Source: Mycobacterium heckeshornense
GTDB lineage: Bacteria; Actinomycetota; Actinomycetes; Mycobacteriales; Mycobacteriaceae
Direction: 5' to 3'
Assembly (NCBI RefSeq): GCF_016592155.1
Contig: NZ_AP024237.1
Span: forward strand, 868,001 to 932,000
Length of the DNA: 64,000 bases
Shown: positions 17,823-25,927 of the stretch, one piece after another
How positions within the stretch are numbered: the first letter of the stretch is position 1
How the letters are laid out: each line of letters starts with the position of its first letter
The notes under the pieces: generated by a model
Seen by the model: the letters and a program-made list of their open reading frames with translations, nothing else
What the model was told of the DNA's origin: nothing
The model's database searches: none
Made by a program: the position numbers and the translations under genes

Positions 17823-18662
17823 TTACTTCAGGCAGCTGCCAGCGTCGACCGGAAGCGTCACACCGGTGATGTAGCGGGCCTCGTCGGACGCCAAAAACAG
17901 CACCGCGTTGCTAATGTCCTCAGGCTCCACCCAGCCGATCGGCAACGTGTGCATCATCTGTGCGACGACCTTCAGGTCGTCGGGCCCAGGGTTCTCGAGG
18001 TCGGGCCGGAATAGTTTCATCGTGCCCTCGTTCATGAACAACGGGGTGTTCACGTTGGTCGGATGCACCGAGTTGACGCGAATCATGTGCTGGCCCAACT
18101 CGACTGCAAACGTGCGCATCAGTCCCACAACACCGTGTTTGGCTGCCACATAGTGGCCGGTGTGCGGATATGCCTTGAGGCCGCCGACCGAGCTGGTCAA
18201 GATGATCGATCCGCCGCGGCCGCCCGCGAGAATATGTGGCACACCGGCTTTCACGGTCTTCCACACCCCGGACAGGTTCACGTCGATCATTTCCTGCCAA
18301 TCGTGCTCAGTGGTTTTGTCGAGGGTGTCACCGCCGTTGCCAATGCCGGCGTTGGCAACGATGATGTCCAGCCGGCCAAGCTGCTCCACGCCGCTGTCCA
18401 CCGCGGCTTTCAGCGCGGTGTAGTCGCGGACATCGACTTCAGCGGTAACGATGCGGCGGTCGAGACCCTTGACCAGGTCTGCAGTTTGGGCGAGATCCTC
18501 CGGTGTCGAAGCGGGAATCGTGGTGTTCTCCACAATTGGCTTGCAGACGTCGATCGCGATGATGTCGGCGCCCTCCTGCGCCAATCGCACTGCATGCGAT
18601 CGACCTTGGCCACGCGCCGCCCCGGTGATAAATGCGACCTTGCCTTCGACTCGCCCAGTCAT
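17823..18662 (-). CDS. Mycofactocin-coupled SDR family oxidoreductase
   Basis: A 279-residue SDR whose N-terminus (GRVEGKVAFITGAARGQG, then RSHAVRLAQEGADIIAID) and C-terminus (ARYITGVTLPVDAG) are the signature of the mycofactocin-coupled SDR family. Members keep a non-exchangeable NAD and rely on the peptide-derived redox cofactor mycofactocin to be reoxidised. The catalytic pair is in YVAAKHG. It lies between the P450 at 18691 and another SDR and probably oxidises the alcohol the P450 forms. A paralogue sits at 55528, also in a P450 and ferredoxin unit. Confidence 0.88.
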   Translation of the reverse strand: MTGRVEGKVAFITGAARGQGRSHAVRLAQEGADIIAIDVCKPIVENTTIPASTPEDLAQTADLVKGLDRRIVTAEVDVRDYTALKAAVDSGVEQLGRLDIIVANAGIGNGGDTLDKTTEHDWQEMIDVNLSGVWKTVKAGVPHILAGGRGGSIILTSSVGGLKAYPHTGHYVAAKHGVVGLMRTFAVELGQHMIRVNSVHPTNVNTPLFMNEGTMKLFRPDLENPGPDDLKVVAQMMHTLPIGWVEPEDISNAVLFLASDEARYITGVTLPVDAGSCLK

Positions 18663-18690
18663 CGCTACCTCGTTTCTTGTCGGTTCGGGT

Positions 18691-19893
18691 TTAAGGGATA
18701 ACGGCCACCATCGATTCCCAGCCGCGCACTGTCGAAGTGGGGGAGAGCCTGGCGTTCGTCAGATCGACGTCCCACTCCGGGAACCGCTTCAAGATCTCCT
18801 CGAGCGCGATCCGTCCCTCGAGGCGCGCCAGCGCCGAACCCAGACAGTAGTGGGTACCGACACTGAACGTTAGGTGCTGGCGCGGTTCCCGGTGAATATC
18901 GAAAACATCGCCGTCAGGCGGGAATTGACGGTGATCGCGGTTGGCCGCGCCGATCAGCATCATCATGACGCTGCCCTCCGGCACGGTCTGGCCATACCAC
19001 TCGACGTCGCGGGTCACATATCGAGCCACATGCGGCGCGGGCGGCTCGAAACGCAGCAGCTCCTCGATGGCCCGGGGGATAAGTGTCGGGTTTTCGACCA
19101 ATTCCCGCCGCTGGTCGGGGTGTTCGGCCAGCACCTTGCCGGTCCAGCCGATCAGACGGGTGGTGGTCTCGTTGCCGGCGCCCGAGACGACGCTGACGTA
19201 GGTGAGGAGTTCTTCACGGGTCAGTCGGCGCCATACACCCTTTTCATCCTCGAATTCCACGTTCAGCAGCTCGGTCATGATGTCATCGGAGGGATGCTCG
19301 GCCCGCCAGTCGATGTACTGGGCGAAGAACTCGCCGCTGACCATCCCGTCCATGGCGGCCTTCATCGGCTTACCCTCTTCGGTGCGCATCTGCGCATTCG
19401 CGAAATCACGGGCAGCTTCTTGATCTTCCTCGGGAACTCCGAGCAGCATGCCGATCACGCGCATCGGCATCTGCGCCCCGAGGTCAGCGACGAAGTCGAA
19501 CCGGTCGCTGCCAATCAACGGATCCAGGCAAGTAGCACAGAATTCGCGGATCTTAGGTTCGAGCGCGTTGATCTTGCGTGGTGTGAACATGCGCGCCAGC
19601 AGCTTACGGTGCACGTCGTGCAGGGGCGGATCCTCGAAAATGATCACACCCGGCGGGATCTCGATGTTGGCCTTGATGAGCTCGAGGATCGCACCTCGCG
19701 CCGAGCTGAAAGTCTCGTAATCGACCAATGCCCGGTCAACATCGGCGAACCGGCTCAGCGCGTAGAAGTCGTGTTGCTCGTTGTAGTACAGGGGCGCTTC
19801 TTCGCGCAGCCTTCGGAACATCCCGTACGGGTCAGCGTTGAGTTCGACGTTATATGGATCGAAGTACACGTCGCTGGTAGCGCTGACTGTCAC
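18691..19893 (-). CDS. Cytochrome P450
   Basis: A P450 of 400 residues if started at the GTG at 19893 (protein MTVSATSDVYFDPYN), which matches usual mycobacterial P450 N-termini; an in-frame ATG at 19980 would add 29 residues with no family likeness. I-helix AGNETTT, EXXR in IEELLRF, haem loop FSVGTHYCLG with Cys350. It heads a leftward unit with two SDR genes and has no ferredoxin beside it. A palindrome of the GAGAAT type (20008-20022) lies upstream, so it is probably controlled by the TetR at 20064. Confidence 0.92.
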   Translation of the reverse strand: MTVSATSDVYFDPYNVELNADPYGMFRRLREEAPLYYNEQHDFYALSRFADVDRALVDYETFSSARGAILELIKANIEIPPGVIIFEDPPLHDVHRKLLARMFTPRKINALEPKIREFCATCLDPLIGSDRFDFVADLGAQMPMRVIGMLLGVPEEDQEAARDFANAQMRTEEGKPMKAAMDGMVSGEFFAQYIDWRAEHPSDDIMTELLNVEFEDEKGVWRRLTREELLTYVSVVSGAGNETTTRLIGWTGKVLAEHPDQRRELVENPTLIPRAIEELLRFEPPAPHVARYVTRDVEWYGQTVPEGSVMMMLIGAANRDHRQFPPDGDVFDIHREPRQHLTFSVGTHYCLGSALARLEGRIALEEILKRFPEWDVDLTNARLSPTSTVRGWESMVAVIP

Positions 19894-20007
19894 GGATATC
19901 GCCTCTCGCTCCAGGTTCTGGATGGTCGGACGCTCCCGGGGGGAAACGGTGTGATCCGGCCATGGTGTCACCGGATACATTTATGCTACTTCAGGCTCTT
20001 GATTTTT

Positions 20008-20022
20008 AAGAATCTAATTCTC
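20008..20022. promoter_or_regulatory. GAGAAT-type palindrome, site 1 (P450 18691 promoter)
   Basis: The sequence AAGAATCTAATTCTC matches GAGAAT-N3-ATTCTC except for the first base. It is 114 bases from the chosen P450 start and 27 bases from the alternative ATG at 19980. Confidence 0.6.
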
Positions 20023-20063
20023 AGTGTGCGATAGTCGCACAGCGACGCTGTGCCCGCGAGAAC

Positions 20064-20795
20064 CTAGCTTCCGCCCGTGTCCTTGACGAATCCCCGCGAG
20101 CAGAAGTCCCAAACTTCGTCGGCAGTGATGGGATGGATGGTCGCCTCATCGGTGCCACCGCTGGACTGCGCGATGAACATGACCGTCTGCATGGTCATGG
20201 CCGCCATGCGCCGCGGGTTGATCCCGGCGCGTAGCTGGCCGGCCGCACCCACCTGTTCCATGAGCTCGGTGAGCAACGCAAGCAGCGGTGCGTGAGCGAC
20301 CTTTACCTCGGCGGGATGGGATACCAGCAAACGCGGCGCGAAGTCGGTAAATAGCGGCCGCTTCGCGGTGGGGTCGGGGCGAGACGCCTCGAAGAGCAGC
20401 TGCACCGCCACTTTCAACCGCTCAAGCGGATCGGAATACCCCGCGATGGCGGCGCGAATCTGGTCGGCCGCGCGGCTCAGTGCGTCTTCGAAAAGGGCGA
20501 GCAGCAGCTCATGCTTGCCGTCGAATTGCAGGTAGAAACTCCGTAGCGACTGCCGGGACCGGTCGACAACCTCCTGGACGGTGAAGTCTGTGCTGCCCTT
20601 CTCGATGATGATGGCCTGCGCGGCATCCAGGAACCGCTGCACGCGCTGCGCAGCCCGCAGTTTGGCCGTCTTGATCGAGCGTTCAACTGCGCGCTGCTTC
20701 CAGGCCGGCTCCTCACTTGGGCTGGTCACGGGCGTCTCAGATGATTGCCGCGAGGGGAGAACATGATTGAACTGTACAGGAGAACGCCGTGTCAT
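20064..20795 (-). CDS. TetR-family transcriptional regulator, candidate master regulator of the GAGAAT regulon
   Basis: A 243-residue protein. After a basic N-terminal tail the TetR helix-turn-helix is at about residues 45-95 (RFLDAAQAIIIEKG, TDFTVQEVVDRSRQSLRSFYLQFDGKHELL). The C-terminal half is a ligand-binding domain. I chose the ATG at 20795; a GTG at 20816 is possible. It is transcribed away from an acyl-CoA dehydrogenase gene, and the gap between them contains the perfect palindrome GAGAATACTATTCTC. The same palindrome recurs upstream of many genes to 57.4 kb, which makes this regulator the leading candidate to bind it. Direct binding is not shown. Confidence 0.88.
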   Translation of the reverse strand: MTRRSPVQFNHVLPSRQSSETPVTSPSEEPAWKQRAVERSIKTAKLRAAQRVQRFLDAAQAIIIEKGSTDFTVQEVVDRSRQSLRSFYLQFDGKHELLLALFEDALSRAADQIRAAIAGYSDPLERLKVAVQLLFEASRPDPTAKRPLFTDFAPRLLVSHPAEVKVAHAPLLALLTELMEQVGAAGQLRAGINPRRMAAMTMQTVMFIAQSSGGTDEATIHPITADEVWDFCSRGFVKDTGGS

Positions 20796-20851
20796 CGGTC
20801 CCGTAGACCCCCTCACAGACGCCGTGTCTGAGATTGTAACTTTCGGATGAT

Positions 20852-20866
20852 GAGAATACTATTCTC
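20852..20866. promoter_or_regulatory. GAGAAT-type palindrome, site 2 (TetR/FadE divergent promoter)
   Basis: GAGAATACTATTCTC has seven-base arms around a central C and no mismatch. It lies 57 bases from the TetR start and 61 from the acyl-CoA dehydrogenase start, placed to control both. Confidence 0.75.
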
Positions 20867-20926
20867 TTGCCGGTGTCCGGGGAAGCAGAATGCCGATAGT
20901 TGGGCGCCGTCTGCGAGGGAGCACCT

Positions 20927-22102
20927 GTGCAACTGACTTTTGACGCCGAGGTCGAGGCATTCCGCGCCGAGTTCGCGGCATTTCTCGACGAGCACGTGCC
21001 CGACGCCGCCCGGGCCGTCGAGCGGCCGCGCTCCTGCTCACACATCCCGGAGTGGGCGCGAAGCTGGCAGCGCCTGTTGTTCGATCACGGGTGGTTGTTG
21101 CCGGGCAACCCGCCGGAGTTCGGTGGCCGCAACGCGACGGTTTTGCAGCAGTATGTGCACGCCGACGAATTGTCACGGCGGCGAATCCATCTGAGTTTCA
21201 ATCCGCAGGGTGTCGGCATCGTCGCGGCATCGGTTCTGTCGTTCGGCACCCCGGAGCAGAAACGGCGTTGGGCCGTGCCGATTCTGCGGGCCGAGATGAC
21301 CGCCTCGCTGGGCATGAGTGAACCCGGCGCGGGTTCGGATCTGGCGTCGTTGCGGACGCGCGCGGTGCTCGACGGCGACCATTTCGTAGTCAGCGGGCAA
21401 AAGGTATGGACTTCGGGCGCACATGATGCTGACGTGTTATTGACGTTCGTGCGTACCGATCCGGACGCCCCGAAACACAGGGGGATCAGCGCCTTACTGA
21501 TCCCGACCGATACCCCGGGAGTGGTGCGTCGGCCCTTCGCCACGGCATGCGACCCAAGTGATGTGGATTTCAACGAAGTGTTCTTCACCGAGGTGCGGGT
21601 GCCGGCAGAGAATCTGGTGGGCCCGCTGAATCACGGGTGGCAGGTGGCAACCGGTTCGCTGGGGCATGAACGCACCATGCTGTGGATGGGGTATGCCGAT
21701 CGGCTACGCGAACTTATCGTCGACTTCCGCCCGTCGCGGCCTCTCGATCGTGACCGCTACGCCACCCTGGTCATGGATGCTTATGCGTTGCGGCTGATCG
21801 GATCCGCGGCGCTCGCGCGCGCCGATCGTGGAGAGCAGGATATACCCGCCCTCTCGGTATTGAAGCTGCTCGGATCGGAGGCCGTGCAGAGTGCTTCCGA
21901 GCACGCGCTCAACGCTGTGGGCGCCGACGGGTTGGTGCACCCCGCGGTCACGGGACCGGTTGCGCCACTGAACCTCGACGCTCACTATGGCAGCTGGTTC
22001 GACCGTTACTTCCGCAGTTTCGCCGGAACCATCGCCGGCGGCACATCCGAGATCCAGCGCAACATCATCGCCGAACGCATACTCGGGTTGCCCCGAAACT
22101 GA
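20927..22102 (+). CDS. Acyl-CoA dehydrogenase (FadE family)
   Basis: A 391-residue flavoprotein starting at GTG 20927 (GAGGGAG upstream). Conserved pieces are SLGMSEPGAGSDLASLRT (FAD/substrate loop), VSGQKVWTSGAHDAD, and the C-terminal SFAGTIAGGTSEIQRNIIAERIL that binds FAD across the dimer. It introduces an alpha-beta double bond into an acyl-CoA. By eye it is around 80 percent identical to the gene at 52252, including the GTGCAGCTGACTTTTGACG-like start region. It is divergent from the TetR gene and has a GAGAAT palindrome in its promoter. Confidence 0.93.
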   Translation: MQLTFDAEVEAFRAEFAAFLDEHVPDAARAVERPRSCSHIPEWARSWQRLLFDHGWLLPGNPPEFGGRNATVLQQYVHADELSRRRIHLSFNPQGVGIVAASVLSFGTPEQKRRWAVPILRAEMTASLGMSEPGAGSDLASLRTRAVLDGDHFVVSGQKVWTSGAHDADVLLTFVRTDPDAPKHRGISALLIPTDTPGVVRRPFATACDPSDVDFNEVFFTEVRVPAENLVGPLNHGWQVATGSLGHERTMLWMGYADRLRELIVDFRPSRPLDRDRYATLVMDAYALRLIGSAALARADRGEQDIPALSVLKLLGSEAVQSASEHALNAVGADGLVHPAVTGPVAPLNLDAHYGSWFDRYFRSFAGTIAGGTSEIQRNIIAERILGLPRN

Positions 22103-22109
22103 GGTCAGC

Positions 22110-22892
22110 TCACAACTGCGCCAACCGCGGCGCGAAACCCTTCGCCCGCAATATGGATCCGGCTTCTCGAGTCAATTCACGTGTGTTGCCGAGCATTCCG
22201 TCGAGGACCAGCGAGCGCTTCACATGGCGGTGCAGCTCATGCTCGGCGGTAAAGCCAATTCCGCCTAGCACTTGCTGGCAATGCCGCGCAGCGGTCAACG
22301 CGGCCTGGCCGGCCGCGGCTTTGGCCAACAGGCAGCCCAACTCATCGCAGGCGGCCTGCAGCGCGGCTTCCGCGCCTTCGATGGCGACCAAGGTTTCAGC
22401 CAGCCGGTGCCGGATGGCCTGGAACGAGGCGACAGGCCGACCGAATTGGACTCGGTCGAGGGCATGCTGGCGCGCCCGTGTCAGCATGGCTCGGCTGCTG
22501 CCGACCAGCCACCAGCCCAGTGCGCGCCGGCCAGCGGCCAGCGGCAGCGGCTCACCGTTGGGCACACGGCGGATCGGAAGCTCACCACCCAATGTCGTCG
22601 TCGCGCCGTCGGTGCGCTCCCAGACCACCCATGATCCGCCCGCAAACGGCAGCGGCACCGTGCCGCCGGCGTCACGGCCGGCAGCATGCAGCACGACGTC
22701 GTTGATTACCGGCGCATGGGAGCCGGTCTCGCCGAGCAGTCGAAACACCAGCGGGACAGCGGAGTCAGGCATTTGGGTGAGCATGTCGAGCCAGCCGAGT
22801 TCAGCCAACGCCTCGTCGAGCTGTCGGCCTGACGCCGTGGTCATCGTCTTGCGCACCGCCTCCTCCAGCAGCTGCCAGGACTCGGTGTCCAT
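22110..22892 (-). CDS. Short acyl-CoA dehydrogenase-like subunit
   Basis: A 260-residue protein; ordinary members have about 380. The C-terminal helical domain is kept (RVQFGRPVASFQAIRHRLAE and QQVLGGIGFTAEHELHRHVKR), while the N-terminal and beta domains are shrunken and lack the MTEPxxGSD loop. In mycobacterial steroid catabolism, acyl-CoA dehydrogenases form alpha2-beta2 complexes of a full and a reduced subunit encoded side by side. The full-length gene at 22895 is immediately upstream and overlaps the GTGA at this start (GTG 22898 is an alternative). I infer such a heteromer. Confidence 0.82.
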   Translation of the reverse strand: MDTESWQLLEEAVRKTMTTASGRQLDEALAELGWLDMLTQMPDSAVPLVFRLLGETGSHAPVINDVVLHAAGRDAGGTVPLPFAGGSWVVWERTDGATTTLGGELPIRRVPNGEPLPLAAGRRALGWWLVGSSRAMLTRARQHALDRVQFGRPVASFQAIRHRLAETLVAIEGAEAALQAACDELGCLLAKAAAGQAALTAARHCQQVLGGIGFTAEHELHRHVKRSLVLDGMLGNTRELTREAGSILRAKGFAPRLAQL

Positions 22893-22894
22893 GC

Positions 22895-23983
22895 TCACTC
22901 CTTGCCCAGCTCCAGCAGTCGGCGCGCGATAATGTTGCGCTGTATCTCGGCGGTGCCGCCGTAAATTGTTGCCGCACGCGAGTAAAGGTATTCCGGACGC
23001 CATGGCGACTCGTCGAGCTCGACGACACCGGGGAGCATGTCGCGCACGGAGTCGTACAGCCGTTGCTCGGCGGTGGCCAGCAATACCTTGTCGATCGAAG
23101 TCTCCGGGCCCAGCCGCTGACCATCCGCCAGCCGATGCAGCGTGGCGCGTGATCGACAGCGCAAGGTATGCAACGCCAAATACGCCGCGCCAAGGCCGAA
23201 ATCGTCGGGATCGACCGCTTCGGCGATGAGCCGGTCGAATCGTGAATACAGGTAAGCGATCCGCTGCCAAAAGCACGTCGAACGTTCGTAGGGCAGCAGG
23301 TCCATCGCCAACCGCCAGCCGTCACCCGGCTTGCCCAGCATACGGCCCGCGGGGATCACCACATCGTCGAAATACACCTCGCAGAATTCGTCCACATCAT
23401 GCATCGTGCGAAGCGGTCGAATGGTGATGCCCGGTGTGTCCAAGTCGACGAAGAACGCGGTAATGCCCTCGTGACCCGGTGCGGTGCGGGTCAGCAAGAT
23501 GCACCGCGTCGAGAATTGCGCGAAACTGGTCCAGACCTTCTGACCGTTGACGATCCAGTCATCACCTCGCGGGGCGGCCCGGGTGGACAGCGACGCCAGG
23601 TCGCTGCCAGACCCTGGTTCGGAAAAACCCTGACACCAAAGCTCGCGACCGCTCAACAGCCTCGGCACCATTTCCGCTGCCAGCTGTGTCGGCGCATACT
23701 CGATCATCGTGGGCGCAAGAACCTCGACCATCGAGTAGGGGCCCGGCTCGGCCAGACCGCGGCCGACGACTTCCTCCCCGACGATTGCCCGAAGTATCGG
23801 GGGCCCACCCAATCCGCCGACTTCGACCGGCCAGCCGTAGCGCATCCACCCGGCGTCGTAAAGCGCCCGGTGGACCCGGACCAGTTGCCGCATATGACCT
23901 TCGAGCGAACGATCCGGACCCGGAGTCAGGTCATGGTCGTCCAGCCACGTACGCAGATCCGCCCGGAACTGCTCGACGTTCAT
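22895..23983 (-). CDS. Acyl-CoA dehydrogenase (FadE family), large subunit
   Basis: A 362-residue acyl-CoA dehydrogenase. It has the SEPGSGSDLASL loop, IVNGQKVWTSFAQ, and the FAD-contact motif TIYGGTAEIQRNIIARRLL at the C-terminus. The start codon overlaps the SnoaL-like gene by four bases and its end overlaps the short FadE gene, so the three are translationally coupled. It probably forms a heteromer with the protein at 22110 that dehydrogenates a branched or ring-bearing acyl-CoA. Confidence 0.9.
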   Translation of the reverse strand: MNVEQFRADLRTWLDDHDLTPGPDRSLEGHMRQLVRVHRALYDAGWMRYGWPVEVGGLGGPPILRAIVGEEVVGRGLAEPGPYSMVEVLAPTMIEYAPTQLAAEMVPRLLSGRELWCQGFSEPGSGSDLASLSTRAAPRGDDWIVNGQKVWTSFAQFSTRCILLTRTAPGHEGITAFFVDLDTPGITIRPLRTMHDVDEFCEVYFDDVVIPAGRMLGKPGDGWRLAMDLLPYERSTCFWQRIAYLYSRFDRLIAEAVDPDDFGLGAAYLALHTLRCRSRATLHRLADGQRLGPETSIDKVLLATAEQRLYDSVRDMLPGVVELDESPWRPEYLYSRAATIYGGTAEIQRNIIARRLLELGKE

Positions 23984-24402
23984 GTCGACGGTGGTCGCCC
24001 GACTGCGTGGGGTCGTCCGGAATCGTGGGCGCCGCTGCGCCGAATGAAGGTCATGGACCGGGTTTTCAGCCGCCAGCCATCGGCGGTGCGGGCGTAGGTG
24101 TCGCGGTAGTAGCCGATGCGCATGTCATGCGTGGCATGGTCGATGAAACACAAGGGCTGGGTGCCGGTCGCGGTGTCACCGTCGATGTCGATCAATGCTG
24201 TCCCGGTGAGGAACAGACCCTTTGGCGCGGCTGCAACCAGCTCCGGGAACTTGTCGAGATGATAGGTCTCCCCGAATGCACTATAGGTGCCGTCCGGTGT
24301 GAAAACCCCTAGCAGGCCATCGATGTCCTCTTGGGTGATCGTGACCGCGTACCGGGCAAGCAGCTGTTGGATCTCGACTAGGTCGTCAGTTCTTGTTGGC
24401 AT
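23980..24402 (-). CDS. SnoaL/NTF2-like small protein
   Basis: A 140-residue protein of the SnoaL-like cone-shaped fold (EIQQLLARYAVTITQEDIDGLLGVFTPDG and a C-terminal WRLKTRSMTFIRR). Members include isomerases, dehydratases and polyketide cyclases as well as non-enzymes. I take ATG 24402, which overlaps the end of the upstream amidohydrolase by 17 bases. It sits among catabolic genes and may act as an isomerase or hydratase on a ring intermediate; that role is a guess. Confidence 0.75.
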   Translation of the reverse strand: MPTRTDDLVEIQQLLARYAVTITQEDIDGLLGVFTPDGTYSAFGETYHLDKFPELVAAAPKGLFLTGTALIDIDGDTATGTQPLCFIDHATHDMRIGYYRDTYARTADGWRLKTRSMTFIRRSGAHDSGRPHAVGRPPST

Positions 24403-25600
24403 ACACCTTGCCACCTTTCATGACGAACCGCACATCCTGCGTAACAGTGATGTCCTGCAGGGGATTTCCTGGCACCGCGATGATGTCGGCGAGCAATCCT
24501 TCAGCCAGCCGGCCACGATCGGTGACATCGATGAGTTCCGCGGCGGTGATGGTCGCCGCCCGCAGCACAGCCACTGGCGGTAAGCCCAGGTTCACCAGTG
24601 TGACCAGCTCGTCGGCGTTGCGGCCATGCGGTATCGCGGGCGCATCGGTGCCCACAGCGATCTTGACGCCTGCTTCGTAGGCCGCTACCACCGACTTGCG
24701 CGCCCGGGGAAACATTTCCGCGGCTTTGGCCTGCAGCTCCGGTGGGGCGTGCGATACGTCCATCGCGTCGGCCAGTCGCCGTGTCGTCACCAGGAAGGTG
24801 CCGTGACGCACCATCTCGGCGATGGCCTCGTCGTCGACCAGAAAACCGTGCTCGATGCAATCGATCCCGGCCGCCACCGCGTGCTTGACCGCGTCGGCGC
24901 CGTGGGTGTGCGCGGCGACCCGTAGTCCGCGGCGGTGTGCCTCGTCCACGATGGCACGCAGCTCCTCATCCGAATAGTGTTGAGCCCCAGGCGGGCCAGT
25001 CAATGACATCACTCCGCCGGAAGCACACACCTTGATCAGCTGGGCGCCGTGCTTGATCTGGTAGCGCACTGCCTTGCGCACCTCGTCGACGCCGTTGGCG
25101 ATCCCTTCCTCGACCGTGAGCGGTAAAACGCCAGGTGCGAGGGCCTGAAACATCGTCGGATCCAAATGCCCGCCGGTCGGGGTGATCGCGTGACCGGCCG
25201 GCACTACCCGGGGACCGTCGATCCAGCCCGCATCGATCGCCTTGCTCAGCGCGACGTCGAGCAGGTAGCCGCCGGTCTTGACGAACAGCCCAAGATTGCG
25301 CACCGTGGTAAACCCGGCACGCAGTGTGCGGCGGGCATTCCCGACGGCCCGCAACAGCCGCGTCGGAGGATCGTCCTGGACTTGGGACAATCCGGGCTGT
25401 TCCCCGCGCCCGCCCATCAGGAGGTTGACCTCCATATCCATCAACCCCGGCAGCAGAACCTGCTCGCCGAGGTCGATGACGTCCCCGGACGCCGAACCGC
25501 CCACTGCGACGATCCGCTCCCCGTCGATCTGCAGGATCCCGGGCCGGACGATCTCGCCGGCGTCGACGTCGAGCAGTCCGGCTGCCTTGAGTGTCAACAC
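24386..25600 (-). CDS. Imidazolonepropionase-like amidohydrolase with altered HxH motif
   Basis: A 404-residue amidohydrolase of the prolidase/imidazolonepropionase type. Most metal and catalytic features are present: LIKVCASGG, AAHTHGADAVKHAV, IEHGFLVDD and GTDAP. The first-strand signature that normally reads LPGLIDxHxH is LPGLMDMEVN, so both metal-binding histidines are replaced by Glu and Asn. The hydrolysed bond and substrate are unknown. It is in a leftward operon from the CMD-like gene through Rieske oxygenase, small protein, this gene, SnoaL and two FadE subunits. Confidence 0.82.
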   Translation of the reverse strand: MLTLKAAGLLDVDAGEIVRPGILQIDGERIVAVGGSASGDVIDLGEQVLLPGLMDMEVNLLMGGRGEQPGLSQVQDDPPTRLLRAVGNARRTLRAGFTTVRNLGLFVKTGGYLLDVALSKAIDAGWIDGPRVVPAGHAITPTGGHLDPTMFQALAPGVLPLTVEEGIANGVDEVRKAVRYQIKHGAQLIKVCASGGVMSLTGPPGAQHYSDEELRAIVDEAHRRGLRVAAHTHGADAVKHAVAAGIDCIEHGFLVDDEAIAEMVRHGTFLVTTRRLADAMDVSHAPPELQAKAAEMFPRARKSVVAAYEAGVKIAVGTDAPAIPHGRNADELVTLVNLGLPPVAVLRAATITAAELIDVTDRGRLAEGLLADIIAVPGNPLQDITVTQDVRFVMKGGKVYANKN

Positions 25601-25603
25601 TTC

Positions 25604-25927
25604 TCAGATCACCGGCTCCCGAATGCAGTCGAGATAGGTGGCGCCGCTGTCGGGCACCTTTGGTTGCTTCCACGCCTCGATTGGGAACGACACGGTGATC
25701 AGCGACTGCATCAGATGCATCAGTGTGCGTGCGTCGTCGGGCAGATCGTCGAGCGGGAACTGGTCGCAGTAAGCGATCACGTCATCCATGCGGGGGAACG
25801 CCGCGTCGTAGAACGCCTGCATCTCGGCCATCGAAGAGGACAGCCGCTTGGCGTAGCGTTCCGGTTCGGTGGCCAGATCCCAAGCCAAAAATGGCTCCAG
25901 GTCAGCGAATTCAGCGGGCAGAGCCAT
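25604..25927 (-). CDS. Conserved small protein linked to Rieske oxygenase
   Basis: A 107-residue acidic soluble protein that I cannot place in a family. No signal peptide, membrane segment or metal motif is seen. The start overlaps the Rieske oxygenase by 17 bases and the end is three bases before the amidohydrolase, so it is translated with both. Position suggests an accessory or small subunit of the oxygenase, but it does not resemble the classical beta subunit. Confidence 0.65.
   Translation of the reverse strand: MALPAEFADLEPFLAWDLATEPERYAKRLSSSMAEMQAFYDAAFPRMDDVIAYCDQFPLDDLPDDARTLMHLMQSLITVSFPIEAWKQPKVPDSGATYLDCIREPVI

Noticed and set aside
22893..23276. N-terminal extension of the short FadE frame to 23276
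   Set aside because: It overlaps the FadE at 22895 and encodes no dehydrogenase-like sequence; the ATG at 22892 after the upstream stop is preferred.
25604..25927. Small protein as the beta subunit of the Rieske oxygenase
   Set aside because: The beta subunit is normally about 160-180 residues with an NTF2-like fold; this 107-residue sequence shows no such pattern, so only an accessory role is suggested.
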